From NCBI GenBank assembly GCA_963972255.1, contig CAXATO010000017.1:3345-67344 (forward strand): 64,000 nucleotides of DNA, given 5' to 3'. The position numbers and the translations under genes are program-made. The notes under the pieces are model-generated. The model made no database searches. It was not told the DNA's origin and saw only the letters and a list, made by a program, of their open reading frames with translations. Positions within the stretch are counted from its first letter, which is position 1; every line of letters starts with the position of its first letter. This DNA is from UBA1479 sp002706405. GTDB lineage: Bacteria > Pseudomonadota > Alphaproteobacteria > Rhodospirillales > Casp-alpha2. Positions 51,801 to 63,800 of this stretch are shown here, in pieces.

Positions 51801-54800
51801 CGGCCGGGGCCATGGAACTGGCCCTGAAATCCGGGGGCACCTTTACCATTCCCATCGTCGGGCGTGATGAGCAGGTACAGGTCGACGCCCGCATAACCGG
51901 GCAGGGCGCCCAGCGCATGGCCACGGTCGATATCGAGGCTGCCTCCAAACTGCACCTGACGGCGGAAGCTCCGCTTGATTTCAAGAACCTGGCCAAGGCC
52001 AAGGATTTCTCGGTTTCCATCGACAACGGCCTGACCCTGTCGGACCTACTGGGCACGGAAGTGCCCGGCATCGGCAGCCTGCGCCTGGCCGAAGCGAAAT
52101 TGTCCTTGGGTCATGTCCAGGGGACCCTGGCGCTGGGCGACACGAAGTTCACGGTCAACCTCGCGGCCCTTGGTGGCGGTGGCGGCGGCGGCAACCCCCT
52201 GGCTCGGCTGATGACGATGGAGGTCTCGGACCTGCCCGGTCTGTCGGTGATTCCCGGCCTGGGGGCAACGCCACTGGCGGATGTTCGCTTGGGTGATCTT
52301 GTGTTCGCTTATCTGCCGACACTCGGCGGCGGCGGTGGGGACGGCCTGGCCCTGGACAAACTGCCGGAGGGGATCAGGCATCTGGCGGGCAGGCTGTCCG
52401 GGCCGTCGGGCGGCAGCAGGCTGCTACCCGGCCTGAACCTGGTGTCGGCCGTTGATCCCACCAAATTGGGCAAGCTGTCCGACTTGCTGACCAAACTGGG
52501 CGCCGGCGGTGGCGGCAAACCGTTCAAGCTGAAGGCGGTCATGCCGGGCGAGGCGCTTGCCTTCATCCGCGACAAACTGCCCAAGGGGAAAAGCGGTGGG
52601 TCCGGCGGGGCGGCGGCCAAGGCCAAGAAACTGGCCGGGACGGTTGTCGCCAAGATCATCCAGAAAACGGACCTCACCATTCCGGTTCCGGCGATCAAGC
52701 TGCCGGGGGTTGGTGACTATCTGTCGTCACGGGCGGCCCAGATAAAGCTGACGGGCGGCGAGGGCGCGAACGGCGCGGCGCTTACCACGGCAATCACCGG
52801 CGCCTTCGATTTCGTCCTGCCGGGCACGCCCACGTCGGGCAACATGGATCATGAAATCACGCTCACCCTGGATGCGGGCCGCAATCTGGCGGCGGCGGTC
52901 AACGGCACCGGGCGGCTGAACAATGTGGCGGGGCAGTTGACCCTGTCCGGATCGCTGGCCACGGGCGGGGGACGCAAGGCGGATCTGGCGCTGGCCCTGG
53001 ACGGCGAGGGATTGACGCTGGCCAATGTCATGGGCTTGAACGTGCCCGGCCTGTCGGATGTGGCACTGACCAAGGCCGCCATCCGCGCCGGGCTGGTCAG
53101 CGGTGAGATCATGGTCAAGGGCGCGACGTTCCAGGCCACGGCTTTTGATTTCGCCCGCGATAAGAAACCGGCCCTGGCCGTGGTTGCGGCAGACCTGGAT
53201 GCAGCCCAGATTCTGCCCGCCTTGGCCGGCACGGCCCTGGACGCGGCGACGCTTGAACGCACGACCTTCCTGTACCTGCCCCAGGGCCGCAAGGAGACCT
53301 TGTCCGAAACCGGGTTCCCGGCAGAACTCGTCGGGCGTTTCGACCTGGCCAAGGTCGGCGACGGATTCAATGCCGAACTGATGGCGCGGCCGAAGCAAGG
53401 CGGCCAGTTGGCGGACCTGCTGGGCGGGCTGGGCATCCGCCTGACGGACCCGCTCGAGATCGAAGGCCGATTCAACGCCAATCCCTTCACGGCGTCGGGG
53501 AAGGACCTGATCGCCGCCATCGATCTGACGGCGACCCTGCCGACCCTGAGTTTCAACAAGATCGGCCCCGTGGCCATCAATTTCCCGTCGCGCCCGGTTC
53601 TCGCCCTGAAGGGAAGCGACACGGGATTGACCACGCGCGTCGATACCTCGATCCGCTTTACCCTGCCGGGACCGGGGCGCGTCTATGAAGGCGACGGATC
53701 CTTCACCACCGAGCCGATGGAGGGGGGCAAGCGGCGGCTGACCTTCGCGGGCTCGGCCCTCGACCCGGGCGGACGAAAGGCTCTTATCGAAGCCTCGTTG
53801 CCCTTGCCGGGATCGCCGCGTGATTTCAGGCTCAAGTTCTCGGGTGAACAGACCCTGTCCAGTCTGCTCGGCGTGGACATTCCGGTGATCGGCGATCTCA
53901 ACCTGAAAGAGGTCGAGCGGGACACGGATTATCTGGTCGCCAAGATCGCCTTGAAGGGCTTCGAGACCACGGTCGGCGCGTTCCGCACGGAAGGGCGCTG
54001 GGCGGTGACGCTATCCGCCGCCGGGTTGAAGCCGTCCGAATTCATTCCCGGCCTGGGATCGTCGCCCATCGCCGGCCTGACATTGCCGCAGGCCGTGTTC
54101 ACCTATATCCCCGGTCAATCGGGCGATAACAAATCCTTGCGTCTGCCCTTCGATGTGGCGGCTTTGCCCGACAAGGTGAGAACCGCCGTCGGTCCCTTGC
54201 TCAGTCCCTTCGGCGGTGGCGGGTCGTCGTTCCGCCCCGGGCTCAATCTGAAAAGCTTCCTCAAACCCGGCGATCTGCCGGCCCTGAAGAAATTGTTCGC
54301 CTTCACCGGCAGCGGGGGTGGGCAGCCACTGAAACTATCGGGCGTGTTGCCGGTAGAGGTGCTGAAATCCTTGGTGTCGGGCGGCGGCGGTGGCGGTAAC
54401 AGCGCCATCAAGACCCGCGCCAAAGAGGTCGTCGCAGGGCTGGTTCAAAAGGTCGACCTGGAAACCAAACTGCCGGCCGTGAACCTGCCGGGTGTCCGTG
54501 ATGTGGTCGCCTTTGACGATCCCATGCTGCGTATTCAGGGATTGTCGGAGAATGGAAAGGTCGCCCTGGTAACCCGCATCACCGGCGACATGCAGGTCAC
54601 GCTGCCGGGGGTGGCGCCACTGGCCCTCGCGGGCAGCCTGCGGCTTGCGGCACGGGTGGACGGGGTCGGTCTGGATGTCGAGGGCGGCAGCGACCGTCTG
54701 CGCCTGACGGGCAGCGTCGACCTGAACAAGGCCGATCCTCGCCTGCAATTGGCGGTGGCGTCGGACATCACCGTGCAGGACCTGATCGGCACGTCGGTGC

Positions 54801-57800
54801 CCGGGATCGGCGATCTCGCCCTGACCGATGCCCGCATCGGCTCGGAAGTGATTTCCGGCACGGTCCAGTTGCGCGGTTCCCAGACGACTCTGGCGGTGTT
54901 CGATTTCAAGAAGGATAAGAAACCCTTCGTCGCCCTGGTGCCGGAAAGCGTGGATGCCGCCGATTTCATTCCGGGTGTGCGCGGCACGCCCTTGGACAAC
55001 GCCAAGCTGACTCGGGGGGCGTTGGTCTACGTGCCCGGCGAGAAAGACGCGTATCCTGAGAACGACGCCTATCCGGACAGTGTCACGGCGGCGCTCAAAC
55101 TGGTGTCGCGCGACGGCGCGCTGCCGCCGTCCCAGGGGCTGCGCGCGGGCTTCATTGTCGAACCCAAGGCCGAGAGCCCCCTGGCCAAGGCCCTGGCCTT
55201 TGTCGGGGTCAAGGAGGACACCCTGGAAGTCGCCGGCGTACTGCCGTCGATTGTACTGGCATCCCGGCCGGGCGGCACCGGCCGAGGGTTGAGCGGCGAT
55301 GCCTTGAAACAGGCCGTCGCCGCGGTCGATCTGGAAGCCCGCCTGCCGGCCATCAATCTGCCCGGCATCGACAAGGTGCTGACCCTCGGCGCACCGTCTT
55401 TCCTGATCAAGGGGACGCCGGTCACCGATATCAAGGGGCAATCGACGGGCGAGGTCAGGCTGCGCGTCGGCATGGCCGGTGACCTGGTCCTCAACCTGCC
55501 GGGACATGCCTTGGCCTTCGATGGTGGCATCGACATCGAAAAGACCACGGGCGGCAAGGCGTTCCGGCTGGCCGTGCGGTCGACTTCCACCGTCAACTGG
55601 GACAAGGCCTTCGGACTGCCGTTTCTGGGGCTGAACAATCTGGCCCTGAGCGGCGCAATCGAGCGCACGGCGGAGGGCCGGGCGCTGTTGGATGCATCGC
55701 TTTCGACCATGGCGCGGCTCGACAAGCAGGAATTCGAGGCCGTCAGTTCTCTGACCCTCAAGTCCAATGCCGCCCCGGAACTGCGGTTCACGATCCCCGG
55801 CAAGATCGACGTCGCCAAACTGCCGCTGATCGGCGGGCTCAAGGGCATCAACGAGCTGAGTTTCGCCAATCTGTGGATCGGCACCGGCGGCCTGGGGGGC
55901 AAGGTGCGCATCGACAAGCTGGGCATCGGCGGCGAGGGGGCGATCTTCCTGCACGGCGGCAAGCCCATTGCCCTGGTCAAGGCCGATCCGTTCAAGATCA
56001 CCGACCTAGTCGGGAACTCGGGCCCGGCCAGCAAGTTCAAGCAGGTGTTGGAAGGGGCGGCCCAGATCTCCCTGCCTGAATCGGTGTTCGCCATTTCCAC
56101 GGCGGACCTGTCGAACGTTCCCGTCGGGGACCTGCCGGCGGGCCTGCTGTCCATGGTCGAGGGACTGATGCCGAAATCGGGTGGCGACAAACGCACCCTG
56201 CCGTTCGGAGCCGGGGTGTCCTTGATCGCGGCCCTGTCGGAAGAAAACCTGCCGTCGGCGGTCCGCCAGGTCGCGACCCGCGACGTCAACATCTTCAAGG
56301 CCGTGGACGGGCCGCTGTTGCTGGCCGGTAGCCTGAAGGGGGTGTTCGACGGCAACCTGGAAGCGCGCCTGGACGCGCGCCTGCCCAATTTCAAGCTGCC
56401 CGAGGGCCAGCCATGGCGTCAGTTGGTATCCATCGACAGTGTCGGTGCCGAAGGCTTCCTGTTCGTCGACGTGCCGAAGCTGCAGATGGGCCTTGGCGTC
56501 AACGGTAACATCACCCTGGACGTGCCGCGCCTGAGCACGCCGAGCAAGTCCGACAAGCTGAAGTTTGGCGGTGACCTGTATACGTCGTTCGACGCCGTGT
56601 CCTGGGCCGGCAGTTTCAAGCTGGCCGCCAACATGAAAGGCGATTGGCATCAGCCGTTCGGCATTTCCAAGAATCATACCTTCCGCAACCCGGCGATCCT
56701 GATCGGATTTGATTCCGAAGGCAGCGTCGAATTCGGTGTTGGGGCTTCGGCGATCGTGACCGGTTTGGGCCGCAAACAGGACCGCACGGTGACGGCGGAT
56801 GCGGATTTCCTGGTCAACATCAACTTCTCGACCTCCATCCCGCTGCCGAAAAAACTGGCTGTCGCCTACAAGGTCAAAGGCGAGCTGAGCCAATGGACGT
56901 CGCTGGAAATGATGGAGGCCAACTTCAAGGGTGTCCTGGGCGGGCCGATGGCCAATGAGGTTCTCAAGGTCCTGCCCGACAAGAAATCCCGCGACGCCGC
57001 CAAGTACCTCCAAACGGAAATCCTCAAACGCAGCATTTTCGACATCATCCGCGTGGATGAACTGCCCCTGCCGACCTTGAGCGTCGTCGATCCGGTCATC
57101 TTCTTTGCCACGCCGGGGGCCAAGATTCCCGGGCGTGACGATACGCTGGATACCATGGGCGTGCGCGTCGGCGGCGGCGCTTATATGTCCTTGTTCGGGA
57201 ACAAGAAGCGCCTGGGCGGGACAGACCTGCGTCTGACCTTGTCGGACGGCCTGATCTTGAAAGGCGATCTTGCCGACATCACCTTGCCGCCGATTCTCAA
57301 GGTCCAGAATGCCAAAGTCGACATCGTCGCCAACATCAAGCAACTGCCCCATTTCAAGGTATCGGGGAACACCGATTTCCTGGGCGCCAAGGAAAACATC
57401 GATATCGAGTTTTCCAAGGACCGCATCCATTTCGAACTGGAACGGGATTTGGGCCGAGTGATCAAGACCCGGTTCTTGGCGCAAACAGACAGCGGCGATG
57501 TGTTGGGCGCGCGCGAATTCCTGGTCGAGGCCGATACCAAGACGGAAATCGACAAGCTGATCTCGGACGAAGTCTTCCCTCGGATGGGCATTCCGAAGGT
57601 CGTGTTCGACGCCATCAAGTCGTCGACTCCGATCTTCATCCATGGCGCCAAGTTCCGCGGCAAACTGGTGGACTTTCTCAAGGGCGGCGAGGTGACGCTG
57701 GAGGTCGATCACAGCTTCTTCGGCACGCGTATGAAGGAACCGGCCGTGGCCAAGGTCAAGCCGGCCTGGGCGTCGGCCAACCCGGTTGAGGTTCTGCCCG

Positions 57801-60800
57801 CCGCCGCCATCGGCGCCGCCATGGGGAAAAGCTTCTTTGCCTATCTGATCGATCACCCCTTCACGTTGGGCAAGATCAACTTGGGGCTGGTGTCGTTGGA
57901 AAGCGCCAGCCTGAGTGCGGAACGGGATACGTCGAGCCGTTTCAAGATCACCGGCAAGCTCAATGCCCTGGGGCTCCCGTTCTCGCAAACCACGGCCTAC
58001 CTCGACAACAAATCGGGACTGACGCTCGATTCCAAATCCGAGATCAATGTCGGTTTGCCGCTCGGCGTGCTGGGAAATCTGGCGCGCAGCGAAACCACGT
58101 TGCACTACGAACTGAACCCGTCCGGGCTCAGCCATCAGATCAAGCTCGACATGTCGACGGCAGCGCTGGGTTTCAAGGACTCGATCCATTTCAACCTGGA
58201 CGGCGACCTGACGGAAACCAACGTCTCGTTCCGCTCGACCCATCCTTGCGCGCGCTTTTCCTCGCAGACCACCATGGGGGCAGGGGACATCCGCAACCTT
58301 GCGCTCAAGGTCAATCAGGGAACGGCCCAACCCATCGACTTTGTCCAGGCCGTCAAGTTTCAGCCGAAGATCTCCCTGCCGTCGCCCAAGGACGCTTTGC
58401 AATGCGGCAGCCGCGTTGCCGGTATGGCGGCGGCGGCGGTCGACGTGGCGGCCCAGGGCCTGCGCGATGTGGCGAACGCGGCCAACGTGGTGGTCGGCGC
58501 CGTTGGCAAGTTCGCCGGCGACATCATCAATAAGCTGCAGCAACTGGATTGCAAATTGCTGCGCCTGGGCGATTGCCCGCGGCCATCTGACTGCCGGGGC
58601 AGCGAACGGTGGAACGACAGCCTCAAGCGCTGCTGGATTCCGGATAATTTCCTGCTGCGTCATTATTCCATTGCGAACCGCGATAAAGGCTGGTGCGCCG
58701 ACATCCGAGGGGCAAGGGACCAGGCAGGCGTGGATCTGATCCCCTGGGGCTGCCACGGCAAATGGAATCAAAGCTGGCGGTTCTACGGTGATGGATACCT
58801 GCGAAACGTGAAAGGCGGCTGCATGGGCGCCCGCCGGTATCATGAAGGCGGTGTCGTGACCTTGGAATCCTGCAATTCGCGGGAAGTTCTGAAGATGGAA
58901 TTCCTGACAACGGGGCAGATCATCGCGCACCGCAAGGATGGAAGCGGCGGGGCCTGCTTGGCCATCAACCGGGGAAAGATCGTCCTATGGGGATGCGGGC
59001 GCATCGGCGACAAGCATACGGATCTTTGGCTGCCCTTTGACCCGTTCAAGGGCCGCGTGGTCAATCCGGCGCTCGACCGGGAATCCAAGGCCCTGGAAGC
59101 TGCTTTCAAGACGCCGATCAGCAACGATCCGCCGGTGCCGTTCATGCGCTATTGGAAGCGCAGCACGAATGAGTACTACCATACCGCCGACCCGGAACAG
59201 TTCGGCAAGGGGCGCGACGGCTGGGCCTATGACGGCAAGGTCGGCATGATCTTCGCCAAGCGGGCCCCTGGAACCGTGCCTCTGTTCCGTTTCTGGCGAA
59301 CGGCGCGGAAGGGGCAGAACCACGTCTACACGACCGACCCCAACCCCTACCGAGGCGGTCAGCGCGGCTTCAGTTTCGATGGTGTGGCGGGATACGTCTA
59401 CAATCGTGACATCCCCAACACGGTGCCGTTCTTCCGCTATCACGAAAGCAATAACACCAACTACTTCTACACCGGCGACATCAACCAACTGGGACGTAAT
59501 CCAAGAGGGCCCTGGCGTTTCGAGGGAACCGCCGGCTACCTGCCCAAGGAAGAGCCGCCGCTGACACCGCCGGTGGAACCATCGAACCCGGTGCCCCTCG
59601 CGTTCGACAAAAATATCCAGGTCTTTCCAAAACCGGCCGAAGGCACGATGCCGCTATACTTGTACGGTCGCATCGAGAACCGTCGCCGTCAGGCACCCAA
59701 TATCCTGTCGGGCGACTTCAAAGAATATGGCTACGGTTCGCCGGAAATCTATTTTGCGGGCATTGCCGGATATGTGTTCCCCGACAAGCGCCCGGGCACG
59801 CTGCCGATCATCCAGCGCCGTTACGGCAAGAATATCGGGCTGGGGTATTATCCGGGACCAGACTACGGCCCGGGCAAGGATGCCAAGATCGTGCGTGTCG
59901 ATCCCGTGCCCTTGCTGCGTTATTTCAATCCCAAGGCCAACGACCATCTGTACACCGCCGACCCGGCGCAGCTGGGTGACGGCCGCGACGGCTATATACG
60001 CGACGGCGTCGCCGGCGCCATCTTCCCGGGGCGGGTTCAGGGCACGGTGCCGCTTTACCGTTACTGGAACGGGGCCAAGCAGGACCACATCTTCACCACC
60101 GATTTCCAGGAATTGTGGTACGGCAAGGACGGTTACGAGTACGTCGCCGTGGAAGGCTATGTCTATCCCAAGGAACAGAAGGGCAGCCGGGCGCTCCACC
60201 GCTACCGCAACGGGGCGAGCAACGACAATCTGCTGACCACGGACATCGACGAGTTCGGTGGAAAGAAGGGCGCCAAGGGCTTCAGTTACGTCAAGGTCGA
60301 GGGCTGGGTTCCCGCCGTCACGCCGCCGGGAGCCAAGGACCGGGTAGTCAAGTCCGAGCCTGAGATGATGTTGCGCTATCACCATCCGGGCACCGGCGAT
60401 CACGTGATCGCCCTCGGGTTCGGGGAAATGGGCGAGGGGGCGGACGGCTATGTCCTGGACAAACCCCTGGGCATGATCTTCAGCAAAAAGGCCAAGGATA
60501 CGGTGCCGCTGTACCGCTATTTCCACGCGGCCAATAACGACACCTATTACACGACGAAGTTCGACGGTCTGGCCTGGGGCAAGGACGGATGGACCTATCA
60601 AGGGATCGCCGGCTGGATCTATGACAAACAGCGGCCGGGCACGGTGGCGCTGCGCCTTTATCATTCGTCCGCCAATCGGGAACATATGCTGGCGCGGGAC
60701 GGAGATGCCAAGCCCGGGTATACGGCACAGTCCGTCGTCGGTTGGGTTCCGGAATTCCAGGCCCCCGGTGCCGACACGCCGGTGGTGCAATCCACGCCGG

Positions 60801-63800
60801 TGATCCTGGCCCGCTACGTCAACGCCAAGACCCGTGACAATCGCCTGACTGCCGGGGACAAGGAATTCGGCCGGGGGGCGGGCGGCTATGTGCCCGACCG
60901 CTACCTGGGGCACATCTGGCCGACGCGCGCCAAGGGCACGGTGCCGCTCTACCGTTATTTCAGCGCATCCAGGAACGACACCTACGTGGCGACCGATTTT
61001 TCGGAACGTTGGTACGGGACCGACGGCTACGTTTATGAAGGCATCCTGGGCTACGTCCAGGCCAAGGAAGCACCGGGGACGGTCGCCCTTCATCGCTATG
61101 TCAACGAGGCCACGGGCGACACGCGGGTCACCACCGACTTCGCCGAACTCGACGGAAAGCGGGGCCGCGACGGCTATCGTTATCAGGGGGTCATCGGCTG
61201 GGTGAAACCGTTCACCCCACCGGGGCTGGACCAGCCGGAAAAAGCATCGAAGCCGGTGCCCTTCGTGCGCTACCGCGACAGGAAGTCCGGTGCCTACGTG
61301 CAAGTCGCGGGGGCCGAAACCTATGGGGCCGGCAAGGGCGACTTGGCGATCGAGCAGGCCCAGGGCCGCATCTTCAAGACCCGCGCACCCGGGACGGTGC
61401 CGCTCTACGAATACGGCCGGGGCAAAAGCCACGTGCGCCGCTATACCACCGATTTCCGCGATCTGCTGTTCGGTCGCGACGGATTCGACTATCTGGGCCT
61501 GGCCGGTTTCGTCTATCCCGACGCCCGGCCCGGGACGGTGCCGTTATATCGGTTCGACACCCGCGACAACGGCGGCCATGTCCTGACCGTCGACAAGGGG
61601 GCATTCGCGGGCAAGAGCGGCTATGCGGGCGGCGGGATCATCGCCCATGTTCCGGCCTACGACGAGACGCCGTCACCGGCCTTCCGTAACCTTTATGTTG
61701 CAACCAACCGGAACTTCAGCTGCCTCAACGCCCAGGCTCAGGACGGCGGCGAACTCGACTCGCGCCTGTGCGCCGACGACGGCAACATGCGGTTCACCTT
61801 CTGGTCCGACGGCACCCTGCGCCACGATCCCAAGGATTTGTGTCTGGGTACAAACAGCCAAAGCGGCAATGCGGCCGATGTGGGGACCTATACCTGCGAT
61901 TATTCACCGGGCCAGCAATGGGATGTCCGCTGGAGCGGCAAGAAACCGTCGCGCCCGGACCCGGCGGCCCGTTTCCAGCTGGTTCACCGGCAGAGCGGAA
62001 AATGCCTGGGGTTGGCCGACGACAGCGCCCGTGACGAGGTCGAGGCCGTTCTTGTGAAATGCGCCGCCGAGGGCAAGGCAGGAGTTCAGTTCTGGAGCGC
62101 AGGTCAAGAGATCCCCGCTTATGTCCTGCCGGGCACGGACGCGCCGGTGCGGCCGTCGGACCCGGAACTGCTGGTGCGCTATGTCAATCCCAAGGCCAAG
62201 GGGGGAGATCATCGCTTGGTGCTGGGGCTGGACGAACTGGGCCGGGGCAAGGACGGCTTCTTGCCCGACGTCGTCATGGGCCGCGTATATTCGACGCGCG
62301 CGGCAACCGATCTGGTGCCGCTCTACCGCTATGTCGCGGCCAAGGACGGCGATCATATGTACACCGCCGATTTCCACGAATTGCGGTTCGCCACGGGCGG
62401 CTATCGGTTCGACGGTGTGCTGGGCTATGTCCAGGCGGCCAAGGGACCGGGATTGCTGCCTCTGCACCGCTACTTCAATAAATCCCGCCACGATCATCTG
62501 GTAACCACGGACGGGGACGAACTGGACGGCGCCAACGGCAAGAACGGGTATCGCTACGAAGGCGTCGCCGCCTATACCCCGGGTACCGGCGCGGAGGTCC
62601 GCAAAGGCTGGGCCAAGGTTCACTTGGCCAACCGGGACGGCATGGTGTGCTTGACCCGGGACGGAGGCGGCAGTCTGTCGTCCCGCCGCTGCGAGGACGA
62701 GGGGGATCAGCCCCTGGCGTTCTGGACCGACGGCACGCTGCGTGACCTGAGCGGCGGCAAGTGCATGACGACCGATCGGGCGGGCACCGCACCGCCGGAA
62801 ATGGCGGCCTGCGACAACAGTCTGGCCCAGCGCTGGACGCCGGAGTGGCAGGGCGGCAAAGCACCGGGACAGCCCGACGGGCGCACCGCGATGCGGCTGT
62901 CCCATTGGCTGTCCGGGACGTGTGTGACACTGGCCGACGGATCGGGCCGCGACGGCGTGGCCGCCGTGATGGCGCCCTGCGGCAAGTTCGCCAAGGACGA
63001 CCGCCGCGGCACCTGGTGGGCTCATGGCGGCGTGCCCACGTTCACCGCGCCGGGGGCGGACGCGCCGATGGTAAAAGCCGACCCCCAGCCGCTGATCCGA
63101 TATGTCAGCGCCAAATCGAAAAGCGGCGACCATCGCCTGACCGTGGGGCCGGACGCCCTGGGTCTGGGGCGGGATGGCTATGCCATGGAAACGGCGCAGG
63201 GTTACGCCTGGGCCGGACGGGCGACGGGCACGGCACCCCTGTACCAGTATCACCACAAGGCCACGGGCGATCATTTCTGGACCCCCGATTTCCGCGAACT
63301 GGGATACGGCGCGTCGGGTTACGCCTATCAAGGGGTCGCCGGGTATCTGCATGCGGACAAGCAGCCGGGGACGGTGGCGCTCCACCGCTACGTCAACAAG
63401 GCTCGGGGTGATCATCTGCTGACGTCCGATTTCGATGAATTCGGCGGCAAGGCCGGACGCGCCGGATATGCGTATGAAGGTGTCGCCGCCTGGGCGCCGG
63501 CCTATCCGGAAGCCCCGACGGAGGGCTACACGGGGCTTTACCTGGCGACGGCCAAGAATTTGAGCTGCCTGGACGGCGCGGCCAAAGTGGGCACGGCGGT
63601 GCGCGCGTCCTTCTGCCACGATCACGACAGGCCCAAGTTCTCGTTCTGGCGGGACGGCACCCTGCGTTTCGACGGCGGGACCAAGGACGGCACCAAGCTC
63701 TGCCTGACTGCGGACAAGGCCGGCGTGACGTTGGCGCGCTGCGCCTATACCCGGGCGCAGCAGTTCAAGGCGACCTGGCAGGGCACAGCGCCCAAGGCCG

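Noticed and set aside
56006..58930. A 974-codon open frame on the minus strand opposite the giant gene, and similar long minus-strand frames at 59,654-61,432, 61,904-63,931 and 54,335-55,954.
   Set aside because: They mirror the codon structure of the plus-strand frame in high-GC DNA, have low-complexity Arg/Gly/Gln/His-rich sequence, no start context and no domain. The plus-strand frame has clear repeats and lectin motifs.
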